Of a stretch of 13,365 nucleotides of DNA, positions 8,201 to 13,145 are shown piece after piece; positions within the stretch are counted from its first letter, which is position 1; each line of letters opens with the position of its first letter. The notes beneath the pieces are model-generated. The model did no database searches, had not been told where the DNA came from, and worked only from the letters and a program-made list of their open reading frames with translations. The position numbers and the translations under genes are program-made. Origin of the DNA: Clostridia bacterium (GTDB lineage: Bacteria > Bacillota > Clostridia > Oscillospirales > Acutalibacteraceae); assembly GCA_017501865.1 (NCBI GenBank), contig JAFVWD010000005.1, positions 1 through 13,365 of the forward strand. The letters are read 5' to 3'.

Positions 8201-8822
8201 CAAAAATATCAGTTTCTGTAGCGAGCTGATAAGTATATGTAGCAGTTTCGCCGTTTGTATAGTTAATTGTAACACTTATTTCACTGTTTGAAACAAAATA
8301 CGAAAAATATTCATCTATGACATTGCCGTTTTCATCTTCAATATTACTGAAGCAACCGTCAACATACTGCATTAAAGGCTCTTTTGCATTAACCTCAATG
8401 CTTTCAACAGGGTTTGCTTCTATTACAAAATCTAATGTTGCTACTACTGTATCATCATTATAACCCGTAATTGTTACATCTGATGTGTGCTCACCTACAC
8501 CTAATTGTGTTGCAACACTCTGGTATACTTCAAAATTACAATAGCTGAAGTAATTATCTTTATTACTCCATGAATCCCTTACAATATTACCGTCAGAATA
8601 GGTAATTACTAAATCGGGATTTGTCTCATTTAAATCGTAATAAAAATATGGTGTATTTTCTTCAGGATTATACCAACCGCTGTATAATTCAATCAATGAA
8701 GCTGTAGCTTTCAATTCTACATCAGTAATGACTGCATCTCCTTCAGCTGCAAAAGCAGACAGCGGGAAACTTGCAAACACAATTAATGCCGCAAGAATCA
8801 AGGAAATTACTTTTCGTTTCAT
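3393..8822 (-). CDS. Large secreted repeat protein: Ig-like repeats plus fibronectin type III repeats
   Basis: A secreted protein of 1809 residues. The start is the ATG at 8822: AGAGGTGA (8835-8828) lies just upstream, and the in-frame GTG at 8831 is part of that Shine-Dalgarno. Residues 1-26 form a classic signal peptide (MKRK, hydrophobic core, SAFA|AEG cleavage site). Residues 31-915 hold eight divergent repeats of about 100-115 residues with recurring features: NPI-x-S at the start, G-Y/W-Y, YF-x-Y, I-T-V-x-Y-x-D, NP-x-x-x-GE-x-T, and an F-x-F/V-x-I strand at the end. This looks like a bacterial Ig-like fold, though I cannot name the family firmly. Residues 916-1182 match nothing I recognise. 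Residues 1183-1809 are seven FnIII repeats of about 90 residues with Y-x-V-Y-R-S and KWSSWKN signatures. The first part is strongly acidic and the last part lysine-rich. No LPXTG, SLH, dockerin, choline-binding or catalytic motif is visible, and the protein ends directly after FnIII 7. Probably an exported adhesin, scaffold or matrix-type protein; the function is unknown. Confidence 0.92.
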   Translation of the reverse strand: MKRKVISLILAALIVFASFPLSAFAAEGDAVITDVELKATASLIELYSGWYNPEENTPYFYYDLNETNPDLVITYSDGNIVRDSWSNKDNYFSYCNFEVYQSVATQLGVGEHTSDVTITGYNDDTVVATLDFVIEANPVESIEVNAKEPLMQYVDGCFSNIEDENGNVIDEYFSYFVSNSEISVTINYTNGETATYTYQLATETDIFENTGYGLVIDDNQIENPFVIGENTVKASYLGKETEFVVVVEEFPIKDISVNVPYTLEEKVSGYYDDVYEYNEETGENEIIGKYFYYTLDEELVEITVEYIDPEKSPETFTYAEFSEKFKGLTVSIDQGPENPLTVGRHTATAKIGNVSCDFEFEIKENPIKSVSLNVPYDLVENTSGYYDKIYEYNEETDQDEEVGEYFVYTLNDGLVTVTIDYTDPEKADETLTLGELYEKTGFSHNVDLGQSSDNPLTVGTHTGTIDINNVTGTFEYKIVPNPISGISVNVTEVLKEDVSGTFEGIYEYDEETGEDKKVGEYFCYRLDYDTTTITVYYSDSEKPAETYTLNEYQENFSSELIIDLGQSPENPLTAGETYTGTAKTAGVTCTFEFEIEENHIRSISAKATRTLQENKDGYYNAENEKEYFHYSVEGTHPEITVTYSDGSTKKFSYQEACQHEGGVSINIEQNGENPLTPGEHTATLEYGRRKCEFTFKIVEDPIENIIITPTRKLVENTDGYYEEYDDYSYFYYKLGNLAPEVTIKYKDGSEKKYDYLSLKRYTDMELHLEADQAENPFKCGENTATAFVGGKEYEYKFEIIRQSDSEKVQSLKVTPEQSLIENGDGWYANDVVAGTDIETPDYFYYVDGNITYTVEVTFKDGTTKTYKNVRTYDEIDGSVFYVSTNQNYENQFECGENTVCAFYRNASCEFPIEVVENTYTGITISGENELIITLTKADGSKETHKAVLFTPNGGGINTIYGFLYTESGRRFEIAFKYSSLVNGINYSDIEAEIFSENTEKALKSNILKSNKWLSLAGEKTDDINYAAATYADGYSQHFYGRDFTGLSGTITGAAVDDALSISSFGSYYMDYENFGVDEKGCFVILTLEEAQELVGKYFDVSKIDITSSPMYNAGPKEIKVYFITSFVGNISNETLKYQNGKLVTTFDYSCIVTEESYPVTIEYDDKGKVSAISYSGADCGRIATISLVNASDGVNVTYTESENATEYEIWRSTNGAEFVKIGKTSELSYFDDTAASGQTYTYKVRGINSNNEGAFSGAKTIIYLGTPTVAVTKVKTGFSIKWSKITGAGSYIVYRAEYVNGKWSSWNIISTQKASVSSYEDENVKSGVTYKYTVRAAADSSKGYYKGTKAFMFLAAPTVKIVNAKNGVKGTWNQVNGATGYIVYRSEYSDLYKKWSGWTNLGTANANAKSFTDKSATSGKLYRYTIKAKNGEDTSLYTASNTLLYLKEPVVTVSNAKDGISVKWTKSSGVTGYRIYRSEYNGKTKKWSSWKNMGTAGANKSLWVDKAVKQAVAYKYTVRAVNGKVLSSFTASASLVRLAQTTAKIAIAKTGVTVKWNKVSGAKGYTVYRSALTNGKWSSWKNMGTAKADKTSWTDKSAVSGTTYKYAVRAVNGGSKSSYVASAQLVFLKEPVVKVANSAAGVKVSWNKVSGATGYTVYSSEYNAKTKKWSSWKNRGTAKANKTSWVDKKAVSGKTYKYAVRAVNGSFKSTYTASGAILYLAQPTVKVTKTSSAVSVKWTKSAGAKSYIVYRQEKIDGNWSNWYTISTQKASVTAITDKNLEKGKEYRYTVKAVNGKTTSSYAVSSSIKK
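4065..4097. repeat. 33-bp exact direct repeat, copy A (copy B at 4335-4367)
   Basis: The 33 bases at 4065-4097 recur without change at 4335-4367, an offset of 270 bp or one FnIII unit. They encode the KWSSWKNMGTA stretch of units 5 and 4. A second identity of 26 bases links 3709-3734 and 3985-4010 (offset 276 bp), encoding the YAVRAVNG region of units 6 and 5. These are the longest exact repeats I found by eye in the array. Confidence 0.85.
5277..6077 (-). other. Non-repetitive middle region of the secreted protein
   Basis: Residues 916-1182 separate the two repeat arrays and do not follow either repeat pattern. The segment opens with a beta-rich part (TGITISGENELIITLTK), then a mixed stretch rich in Tyr, Ser and Gly (YADGYSQHFYGRDFTG at about residues 1030-1045), then a short amphipathic stretch with LTLEEAQELVG, and closes with a strand-rich part ending in SGADCG. 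I recognise no enzyme motif. As the only single-copy block in the mature protein, it is the best candidate for a specific binding or active domain. Confidence 0.6.
6078..8732 (-). repeat. Eight acidic Ig-like protein repeats (N-terminal array)
   Basis: Repeats start near residues 31, 140, 251, 365, 481, 599, 701 and 807 of the secreted protein. Each shows the pattern GY/WY ... YF-x-Y ... V-T-x-x-Y ... NP-L/F-x-x-GE/R-x-T ... C/x-x-F-x-I, spaced alike. Repeats 3, 4 and 5 are closest to each other, sharing an inserted YEYNEETG-like acidic segment and a DPEK/DSEK-P/A-ET stretch. A hand count of repeat 3 gives 26 Asp/Glu against 9 Lys/Arg. The pattern suggests beta-sandwich stalk modules that arose by tandem duplication. 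The DNA is well diverged, so the array is old. Confidence 0.85.
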
Positions 8823-8827
8823 CTTAA

Positions 8828-8835
8828 TCACCTCT
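8828..8835 (-). promoter_or_regulatory. Shine-Dalgarno that fixes the secreted-protein start
   Basis: On the minus strand AGAGGTGA is followed by TTAAG and the ATG at 8822-8820. The GTG at 8831-8829, in frame with the gene, lies inside this site and so is unlikely to be the start. Choosing it would add Met-Ile-Lys to the front of the protein. Confidence 0.8.
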
Positions 8836-8869
8836 TTTTTAACTATGGTACATAAAGCACCACATAATA

Positions 8870-8898
8870 ATTATAACCCCGGGCACATATATTAACAA
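8870..8898 (-). promoter_or_regulatory. Predicted promoter of the secreted-protein gene
   Basis: On the minus strand, TTGTTA (8898-8893, 4 of 6) is followed by exactly 17 nt and a perfect TATAAT (8875-8870). The expected transcript start is near 8863, giving a leader of about 40 nt with the Shine-Dalgarno at its end. It lies downstream of the hydF terminator, so the gene is transcribed separately from the hyd operon. Confidence 0.65.
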
Positions 8899-8912
8899 TA
8901 CGCAAATCCCCT

Positions 8913-8950
8913 AAAAAAACAGAGTTATATTTGTGCAAATATAACTCTGT
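8913..8950 (-). terminator. Intrinsic terminator of the hyd operon
   Basis: On the minus strand a perfect 14-bp stem (ACAGAGTTATATTT and its complement, 8950-8919) with a 4-nt loop (GCAC) is followed directly by seven T residues (8919-8913, the first within the stem). It begins 8 bases after the hydF stop at 8959 and sits just upstream of the secreted-protein promoter. Confidence 0.9.
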
Positions 8951-8958
8951 AAATATAA

Positions 8959-10140
8959 TTATTTCAATGGTTCTACGGCACGCCTTAAAATCCCGTTCAT
9001 TTTTGCAATTATTATACCATAATTCGACACCGGAATTTCTTGTTCTGCCGAAAGTGAGATTCTTGTTTTCATTTCTCTCTCTGTAAGCATACATGCTCCG
9101 CAATGAACAACAAGCTTATATTTTTTCAAATCCTCCGGAAAATCTGTACCCGAAGTGAAATCGAAGCTTATGTCCTTTTTTGTATACTCCTTTATCCATT
9201 GCGGAAGCTTTTCTGTCCCTATATCTCCGCACTGTCTGTGATGCGTACAGCCCTCTGCAATTAAAATACAGTCGCCATCTTCCGAATTATCCAACTCATT
9301 TGCACCGTCAACCGCACTCCACAGCTCACCTTTATACCTTGCAAACAGAATTGAAAATGATGTTAACGGTACATCTTCGGGAACTATTTCGCTTACCCTC
9401 TTAAATGCCTGTGAATCGGTTATTACAAGCTCCGGAGCGGTTTTCAGCTTTCCAAGACTTTCCTTCAGCTCTGTATCTTTTGTAACAACTACTGTAGCAC
9501 CGGCATCTAAAAGCTCACGTATTGTTTGCTGTTGAGGTAAAATAAGTCTGCCCTTAGGTGCAGAGGAATCTATGGGGGTAACTAAAACAACTGTATCTCC
9601 TTTTTTTACAATATCACCTAAAAGAGTTTTTTCATTTTCTTCTTTTCTGCTCAGCTTACCTATAAGCTCTTTTAACTCATCAATATTTATATTTTCCTTA
9701 GCGCTTACATAAATCTCGTTTTCTTTCAGGTCAGTTTTTTCAGATACAAGGTCGCTTTTATTAAATACCGTAATGTAAGGAATATCTCTCTTTCTGAAGT
9801 CTTCCGTAAGCTTTAAATCCTCTTTTTGCTTACCCTTCTGAGCATCCACCACTAAAACGGCTATATCTGTTTTATTTAAAATCTGCTTAGTTTTTTCAAC
9901 TCGAAGAAGGCCGAGCTCACCGTCATCATCTATTCCTGCAGTATCTATTATTACCACAGGCCCTACAGGTAACAGCTCCATAGCCTTTTTTACGGGGTCG
10001 GTTGTAGTACCCTTTACATCTGAAACAACAGAAAGCTGCTGGTTCGTAACAGCATTAACCACACTCGATTTACCTGCATTACGCAAGCCGAAAAAGGCTA
10101 TGTGTATTCTTTCTGCTGAAACTCTGTCGTTTAAACTCAT
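8959..10140 (-). CDS. hydF: [FeFe]-hydrogenase maturation GTPase HydF
   Basis: GTPase and Fe-S scaffold that receives the 2Fe precursor made by HydE and HydG and hands it to apo-hydrogenase to complete the H-cluster; cytoplasmic. With the ATG at 10140 the protein has 393 residues. An N-terminal Era/TrmE-like G domain shows the P-loop GLRNAGKSS (18-26), the switch TTT (45-47), DTAG (66-69), NKSD (127-130) and SAK (146-148). A dimerisation region follows, then a C-terminal cluster domain with C298-x-H300 and HCGAC (H346, C347, C350). That gives the HydF signature CxHx(45)HCxxC. The start is chosen because the in-frame GTG at 10149 falls within the AAGGTGA Shine-Dalgarno. The gene follows hydG by 10 bp and is last in the operon, ending just before a strong terminator. 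All key residues are present, so the protein should be functional. Confidence 0.97.
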   Translation of the reverse strand: MSLNDRVSAERIHIAFFGLRNAGKSSVVNAVTNQQLSVVSDVKGTTTDPVKKAMELLPVGPVVIIDTAGIDDDGELGLLRVEKTKQILNKTDIAVLVVDAQKGKQKEDLKLTEDFRKRDIPYITVFNKSDLVSEKTDLKENEIYVSAKENINIDELKELIGKLSRKEENEKTLLGDIVKKGDTVVLVTPIDSSAPKGRLILPQQQTIRELLDAGATVVVTKDTELKESLGKLKTAPELVITDSQAFKRVSEIVPEDVPLTSFSILFARYKGELWSAVDGANELDNSEDGDCILIAEGCTHHRQCGDIGTEKLPQWIKEYTKKDISFDFTSGTDFPEDLKKYKLVVHCGACMLTEREMKTRISLSAEQEIPVSNYGIIIAKMNGILRRAVEPLK

Positions 10141-10145
10141 TTTTT

Positions 10146-10152
10146 TCACCTT
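10146..10152 (-). promoter_or_regulatory. Shine-Dalgarno of hydF overlapping the hydG stop
   Basis: On the minus strand the hydG stop TAA (10153-10151) runs directly into AAGGTGA (10152-10146), followed by five A residues and ATG at 10140. The GTG at 10149 belongs to this site. The arrangement suggests that ribosomes ending hydG reinitiate on hydF. Confidence 0.75.
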
Positions 10153-11599
10153 AAAATCTGAAATCTCTTCTGTCAGAAGCTTTTATTGCCTTCACGTTTT
10201 CTTTTGTTATTTCTTTCGCTTTAGGGTTTGACACCTTCTCTAATTCTTTTTCTATAAGCTCAAATCCCGTTTTTTTAGTATCCTCACCTGCATAGTCAAC
10301 AAGGTACTCTGTAAGAGTCATAAGTGCATTAGGGTGGCAACAATTTATAATCTGTCCGGTTTTACAAAGACTCATAAATCTGTCACCTGTTCTGCCTTCA
10401 CGGTAGCAGGCGGTACAAAATGATGGTATGTGTCCTGTTTTCATAAGCCAATGAACTACTTCGTCAAGTGTTCTTTGGTCAGAAACATCGAATTGCTCTG
10501 AGTCGTGAGGACGTTCCTCTTCAGTATAGCCTCCGACAGAAGTTCTTGAAGCACCGCTTATCTGAGAAACACCCAACTCAAGCACCCTCTCTCGTACCTC
10601 CTGACTCTCTCTTGTAGAAATAATCATACCTGTGTACGGAACTGCAATTCTTATACAAGCTATTATCTTTTCAAAAATATCATCACTTAAACCGTTATCA
10701 AACTGGTCAGGATCAATATCATCTGCCCTTTTCAGACGCGGAACACTTATGGTATGCGGACCTACACCGTGAACCGCTTCAAGATGCTCTGCGTGCATTA
10801 AAAGACCTGCAAATTCATATTTGTATTTTTCGAGTCCGAAAAGCACTCCCAGACCCACGTCATCAATTCCGCCTTCCATAGCTCTGTCCATTGCTTCTGT
10901 ATGATATGCGTAATTATGCTTAGGTCCTGTAGGATGAAGTTCCTCATAGCTTTCCTTATGATATGTTTCCTGGAAGAGTATATATGTACCTATTCCCGCA
11001 TCCTTTAATTTTCTGTAATTTTCAACGGTTGTCGCTGCTATATTTACATTGACTCTGCGGATTGCACCGTTTTTATGCTTTATTGAATAAATTGTATTTA
11101 TGCACTCTAAAATGTACTCAATAGGATTATTTTTCGGGTCCTCACCTGCTTCAATGGCAAGTCTTTTATGCCCCATATCCTGCAAGGCAATTACCTCATT
11201 TTTTACTTCCTCCTGAGTGAGCTTTTTACGTGCTATGTGCTTATTCTGCATATGGTAAGGACAGTAAACACATCCGTTCACACAGTAATTTGAGAGGTAA
11301 AGCGGTGCAAACATCACTATTCTGTTACCGTAAAATGTCTGCTTTATCTCCTTTGCCAGCGCATACATTTCATTCACTTTCTCGGGAATATCACAAGCAA
11401 GAAGCACAGAAGCCTCTCTGTGGCTTAAGCCGGCACAAGCTATACCGTCAGCTGTTTTTTTAGGACGTGCCTTTTCTAAAATACTGTCAATCAATTCAAC
11501 ATTGTTTTTGTTCTCTTCGGCATACCTTATAGTTTCAAGGATTTCTGAATCTGAAATAAACTCCTCTGCCTTTAAAGATTTTACATTATAATCTGACAT
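10151..11599 (-). CDS. hydG: [FeFe]-hydrogenase H-cluster radical SAM maturase HydG
   Basis: Radical SAM tyrosine lyase that splits tyrosine into p-cresol and dehydroglycine and turns the latter into CO and cyanide bound to iron, the diatomic ligands of the H-cluster. The protein has 482 residues, the usual HydG length. The radical SAM cluster motif is C106-VNG-C110-VY-C113, followed by PYH as in HydG and its relative ThiH. The C-terminal region carries C395-TA-C398 and, after 22 residues, C421, which hold the auxiliary cluster with the dangler iron that is diagnostic for HydG versus ThiH. GGAG lies 8 nt before the ATG at 11599 (AAAGGAGTAATAAAAATG). It follows hydE by 5 bp and precedes hydF by 10 bp. 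No residue I would expect is missing. Confidence 0.98.
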   Translation of the reverse strand: MSDYNVKSLKAEEFISDSEILETIRYAEENKNNVELIDSILEKARPKKTADGIACAGLSHREASVLLACDIPEKVNEMYALAKEIKQTFYGNRIVMFAPLYLSNYCVNGCVYCPYHMQNKHIARKKLTQEEVKNEVIALQDMGHKRLAIEAGEDPKNNPIEYILECINTIYSIKHKNGAIRRVNVNIAATTVENYRKLKDAGIGTYILFQETYHKESYEELHPTGPKHNYAYHTEAMDRAMEGGIDDVGLGVLFGLEKYKYEFAGLLMHAEHLEAVHGVGPHTISVPRLKRADDIDPDQFDNGLSDDIFEKIIACIRIAVPYTGMIISTRESQEVRERVLELGVSQISGASRTSVGGYTEEERPHDSEQFDVSDQRTLDEVVHWLMKTGHIPSFCTACYREGRTGDRFMSLCKTGQIINCCHPNALMTLTEYLVDYAGEDTKKTGFELIEKELEKVSNPKAKEITKENVKAIKASDRRDFRF

Positions 11600-11604
11600 T
11601 TTTA

Positions 11605-12651
11605 TTACTCCTTTATATCGCCACGGTCACAGACAATATCATAACCGATTTTTGCAATTTGTTTTTTTAATTCTTCTATTTCCTCTGCCGACTCAACTCC
11701 CGAAGAAAGCTTGTTGTCGTAAAGTGAATATTTTTTTCTTTCCTTTTCAGGCGAAAGATTCGGCATTAATACATTTGCGCCTGATAAAATACCCGACTCT
11801 CTGCCACCTTCCTTTATTGTACCCAGAGCAGTAGTTGCAGGCAGAAGAATATTTGGCTTTATAAGCCTTATAATTGATAAATAAAATGTCGTTTCTTCTG
11901 CTGTTCCTGAAGCCTCATTTTTGAACGGTGTATCTTTTTGAGGTATAAACGGGCCTATTCCGCACATATGGGGCGAAAACTCTTCTATAAATTTAAATTC
12001 CGAAGCTATAATTTCCGGAGTCTGAAACGGCGACCCGACAAGAAAACCGCAACCAACCTGAAAACCGAGGTCCTTCAAATCCTTCAGACACCTGAGTCTG
12101 TTACTGTGCGACATATTCTCAGGGTGCAGCCTTGCATAATGCTCTTCATTAATAGTCTCATGTCTCAGAAGATAACGGTCCGCACCTGCTTCCTTCATCT
12201 TTAAAAAATCGGATTTTTCGTATTCACCAAGTGAAAGTGTTACGGCACAATCGGGGTATTGCTTTTTAATTTTTCTTACAATTTCTGAAATATCATCTGC
12301 TGAAAAAATGCCTTCGCCACCCTGTAAAACAAAAGTACGAAAGCCTGTTCTGTACCCTTTTTCACAGCAGGATAAAATTTCTTCCTCGCTTAATTTATAT
12401 CGTTCACATAGTTTGTTTGATTTTCTTATTCCGCAATAGTAGCAATCATTTTTACAAAAATTACTTATCTCTATTAAACCGCGTATAAATACTTTATTTG
12501 AATAAATTTCTTTACGTGCTTTTTCTGCCTTTTCTCTTAAATATACAGCTGTTTCTTCGTCGCGATTTTTTATGAGATACAAATAATCCTCTTCACTTAA
12601 ATAATGGTTATCTGCTAAAAAATCTATTAATTTTTTTGCTCTTCGGGTCAT
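11605..12651 (-). CDS. hydE: [FeFe]-hydrogenase H-cluster radical SAM maturase HydE
   Basis: Radical SAM enzyme of the BioB-like fold that acts on the HydG-derived Fe(CO)2(CN) cysteine synthon on the way to the azadithiolate-bridged 2Fe unit. The protein has 348 residues, typical for HydE. The radical SAM motif is C66-KND-C70-YY-C73 followed by GIRKSNK. GIGPFIPQKDTPF (about residues 232-244) is a typical HydE stretch lining the barrel. The second, non-essential cluster site seen in some HydE proteins is absent: only C342 lies near the C-terminus. The ATG overlaps the stop of the upstream TM1266-type gene by 4 bases (ATGA), so the two are translationally coupled. Only a poor GGTGGG ribosome site is seen close to the start. 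Confidence 0.96.
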   Translation of the reverse strand: MTRRAKKLIDFLADNHYLSEEDYLYLIKNRDEETAVYLREKAEKARKEIYSNKVFIRGLIEISNFCKNDCYYCGIRKSNKLCERYKLSEEEILSCCEKGYRTGFRTFVLQGGEGIFSADDISEIVRKIKKQYPDCAVTLSLGEYEKSDFLKMKEAGADRYLLRHETINEEHYARLHPENMSHSNRLRCLKDLKDLGFQVGCGFLVGSPFQTPEIIASEFKFIEEFSPHMCGIGPFIPQKDTPFKNEASGTAEETTFYLSIIRLIKPNILLPATTALGTIKEGGRESGILSGANVLMPNLSPEKERKKYSLYDNKLSSGVESAEEIEELKKQIAKIGYDIVCDRGDIKE

Positions 12652-12902
12652 TTTCCCACCACATTTGAATAAGCGGCTTTTACGCTTATTCCGTCTATTT
12701 TTCCTATTTTACCTGCAAGAGCGGAAATGACATCCTGCGGGGCATCAATTGCAACAGAAACAAGGTGTATTCCTTTTTCTCTGTACGGAAGCCCCATTCT
12801 GCCTATTATAAAATTACCATACTCGTGAAGAGTTTTATTCAGTTCTTCTACAGAATCTGTTTTTTCCACTATTATTGCTAAAACTGCTACTCTCGTTTCC
12901 AT
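12648..12902 (-). CDS. TM1266-type small protein, putative regulator of the iron-only hydrogenase system
   Basis: An 84-residue protein with the beta-alpha-beta-beta-alpha-beta look of a small ACT/NikR C-terminal-like domain: METRVAVLAIIVEK, a helix from SVEELNKTLHEYG, IIGRMGLPYREKGIHLVSVAIDA, a helix from PQDVISALAGKIG, and ISVKAAYS. This matches the family named after Thermotoga TM1266, found beside [FeFe]-hydrogenase maturation genes and proposed, not proven, to be regulatory. No DNA-binding domain is present, so any regulation would be by protein or ligand binding. The start is ATG 12902, because AAGGGG (12915-12910) lies 7 nt upstream and the family begins here. The frame stays open further upstream (to a TTG at 12968), but that stretch would run through the leader terminator hairpin. 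First gene of the operon; its stop overlaps the hydE start (ATGA). Confidence 0.9.
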   Translation of the reverse strand: METRVAVLAIIVEKTDSVEELNKTLHEYGNFIIGRMGLPYREKGIHLVSVAIDAPQDVISALAGKIGKIDGISVKAAYSNVVGK

Positions 12903-12915
12903 AACTAATCCCCTT

Positions 12916-12945
12916 AAAAAATAAAAGCACCCTAATGCGGGTGCT
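12916..12945 (-). terminator. Leader terminator (attenuator) before the TM1266-type gene
   Basis: On the minus strand AGCACCC (12945-12939), loop GCATTA and GGGTGCT (12932-12926) form a 7-bp stem with five G-C pairs, followed at once by TTTATTTTTT (12925-12916). It ends directly before the AAGGGG ribosome site of the operon's first gene. No gene ends near it on this strand, so it must act on the operon's own transcript. Confidence 0.75.
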
Positions 12946-13004
12946 ATAATACAAGACAACTCAGGCAATACAATTTTGTATTACCCCAATCAAGCTATAA
13001 CACC
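12940..13004 (-). promoter_or_regulatory. Predicted antiterminator pairing
   Basis: GGTGTTATA (13004-12996) pairs with TATAGCACC (12948-12940): nine contiguous pairs including one G-U, extendable by one further G-U. The second partner contains six of the seven bases of the terminator 5' arm, so the two structures exclude each other. Derived by hand; folding energies were not computed. Confidence 0.6.
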
Positions 13005-13045
13005 TTTCAATCAGAACATATCTTTATGTCAGGATTTGTAACTAA

Positions 13046-13074
13046 ATTATAACTGAAATACCGCTAAAAGTCAA
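13046..13074 (-). promoter_or_regulatory. Promoter of the hyd maturation operon
   Basis: On the minus strand TTGACT (13074-13069, 5 of 6) is followed by exactly 17 nt and a perfect TATAAT (13051-13046). It predicts a transcript start near 13039. This is the best promoter match in the window and suggests high basal initiation, with control exerted later by the leader or by a repressor. Confidence 0.8.
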
Positions 13075-13085
13075 TAAATTTGACT
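13069..13085. promoter_or_regulatory. Inverted repeat between the divergent promoters, possible operator
   Basis: AGTCAA (13069-13074), a 5-base spacer (TAAAT) and TTGACT (13080-13085) form a perfect 6-bp inverted repeat. The left half is exactly the hyd -35 box and the right half ends 1 base before the MATE -35 box. A dimeric regulator bound here could affect both transcripts. Part of the symmetry may simply come from the -35 sequence. Confidence 0.35.
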
Positions 13086-13086
13086 A

Positions 13087-13115
13087 ATGACAAACTGATA
13101 TTTTAAGAGTATAAT
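13087..13115 (+). promoter_or_regulatory. Promoter of the MATE transporter gene
   Basis: ATGACA (13087-13092, 5 of 6) is followed by exactly 17 nt and a perfect TATAAT (13110-13115). The predicted start is near 13122. The Shine-Dalgarno AAAGGA (13131-13136) lies 9 nt before the ATG at 13146. It is back to back with the hyd operon promoter, with the -35 boxes 12 bp apart. Confidence 0.75.
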
Positions 13116-13145
13116 AAACACAGGTTTTTGAAAGGATTTAATAAA

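Larger units (their letters stand above)
12903..13039 (-). ncRNA. Structured 5' leader of the hyd operon, candidate riboswitch/attenuator
   Basis: About 137 nt lie between the predicted transcript start (about 13039) and the first ATG. In RNA order there are four elements. (a) A 5' hairpin, 13036-13009: AATC/GATT, a symmetric CT/CT internal loop, then GACATA/TATGTT around AAGA. (b) The segment GGTGTTATA, 13004-12996. (c) A hairpin GGTAATACA-AAAT-TGTATTGCC, 12985-12964, nine pairs with one G-U. (d) TATAGCACC, 12948-12940, which is part of the 5' arm of a terminator hairpin. Segment b pairs with d over nine positions (one G-U), enclosing hairpin c. That pairing would prevent the terminator from forming. 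I do not recognise the sequence as TPP, SAM, T-box, THF, ZTP, FMN, glycine or c-di-GMP. The ligand is unknown. Confidence 0.6.

Noticed and set aside
8843..9103. Minus-strand open frame of 86 codons at the end of hydF
   Set aside because: It overlaps the HydF C-terminus in another frame, including the HCGAC cluster motif region, runs through the terminator hairpin, and has no family resemblance.
12903..12968. Upstream extension of the TM1266-type gene to a TTG at 12968, giving 106 residues
   Set aside because: The extension would be encoded by the leader terminator hairpin and its T-tract, whereas ATG 12902 has AAGGGG at a good distance and matches the usual family start.
12903..13039. T-box or another known riboswitch in the hyd leader
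   Set aside because: No TGGNACC T-box antiterminator bulge, no CTGAGA TPP element, and no hallmark of SAM, FMN, glycine, ZTP or c-di-GMP aptamers was found. It is therefore reported as unclassified.
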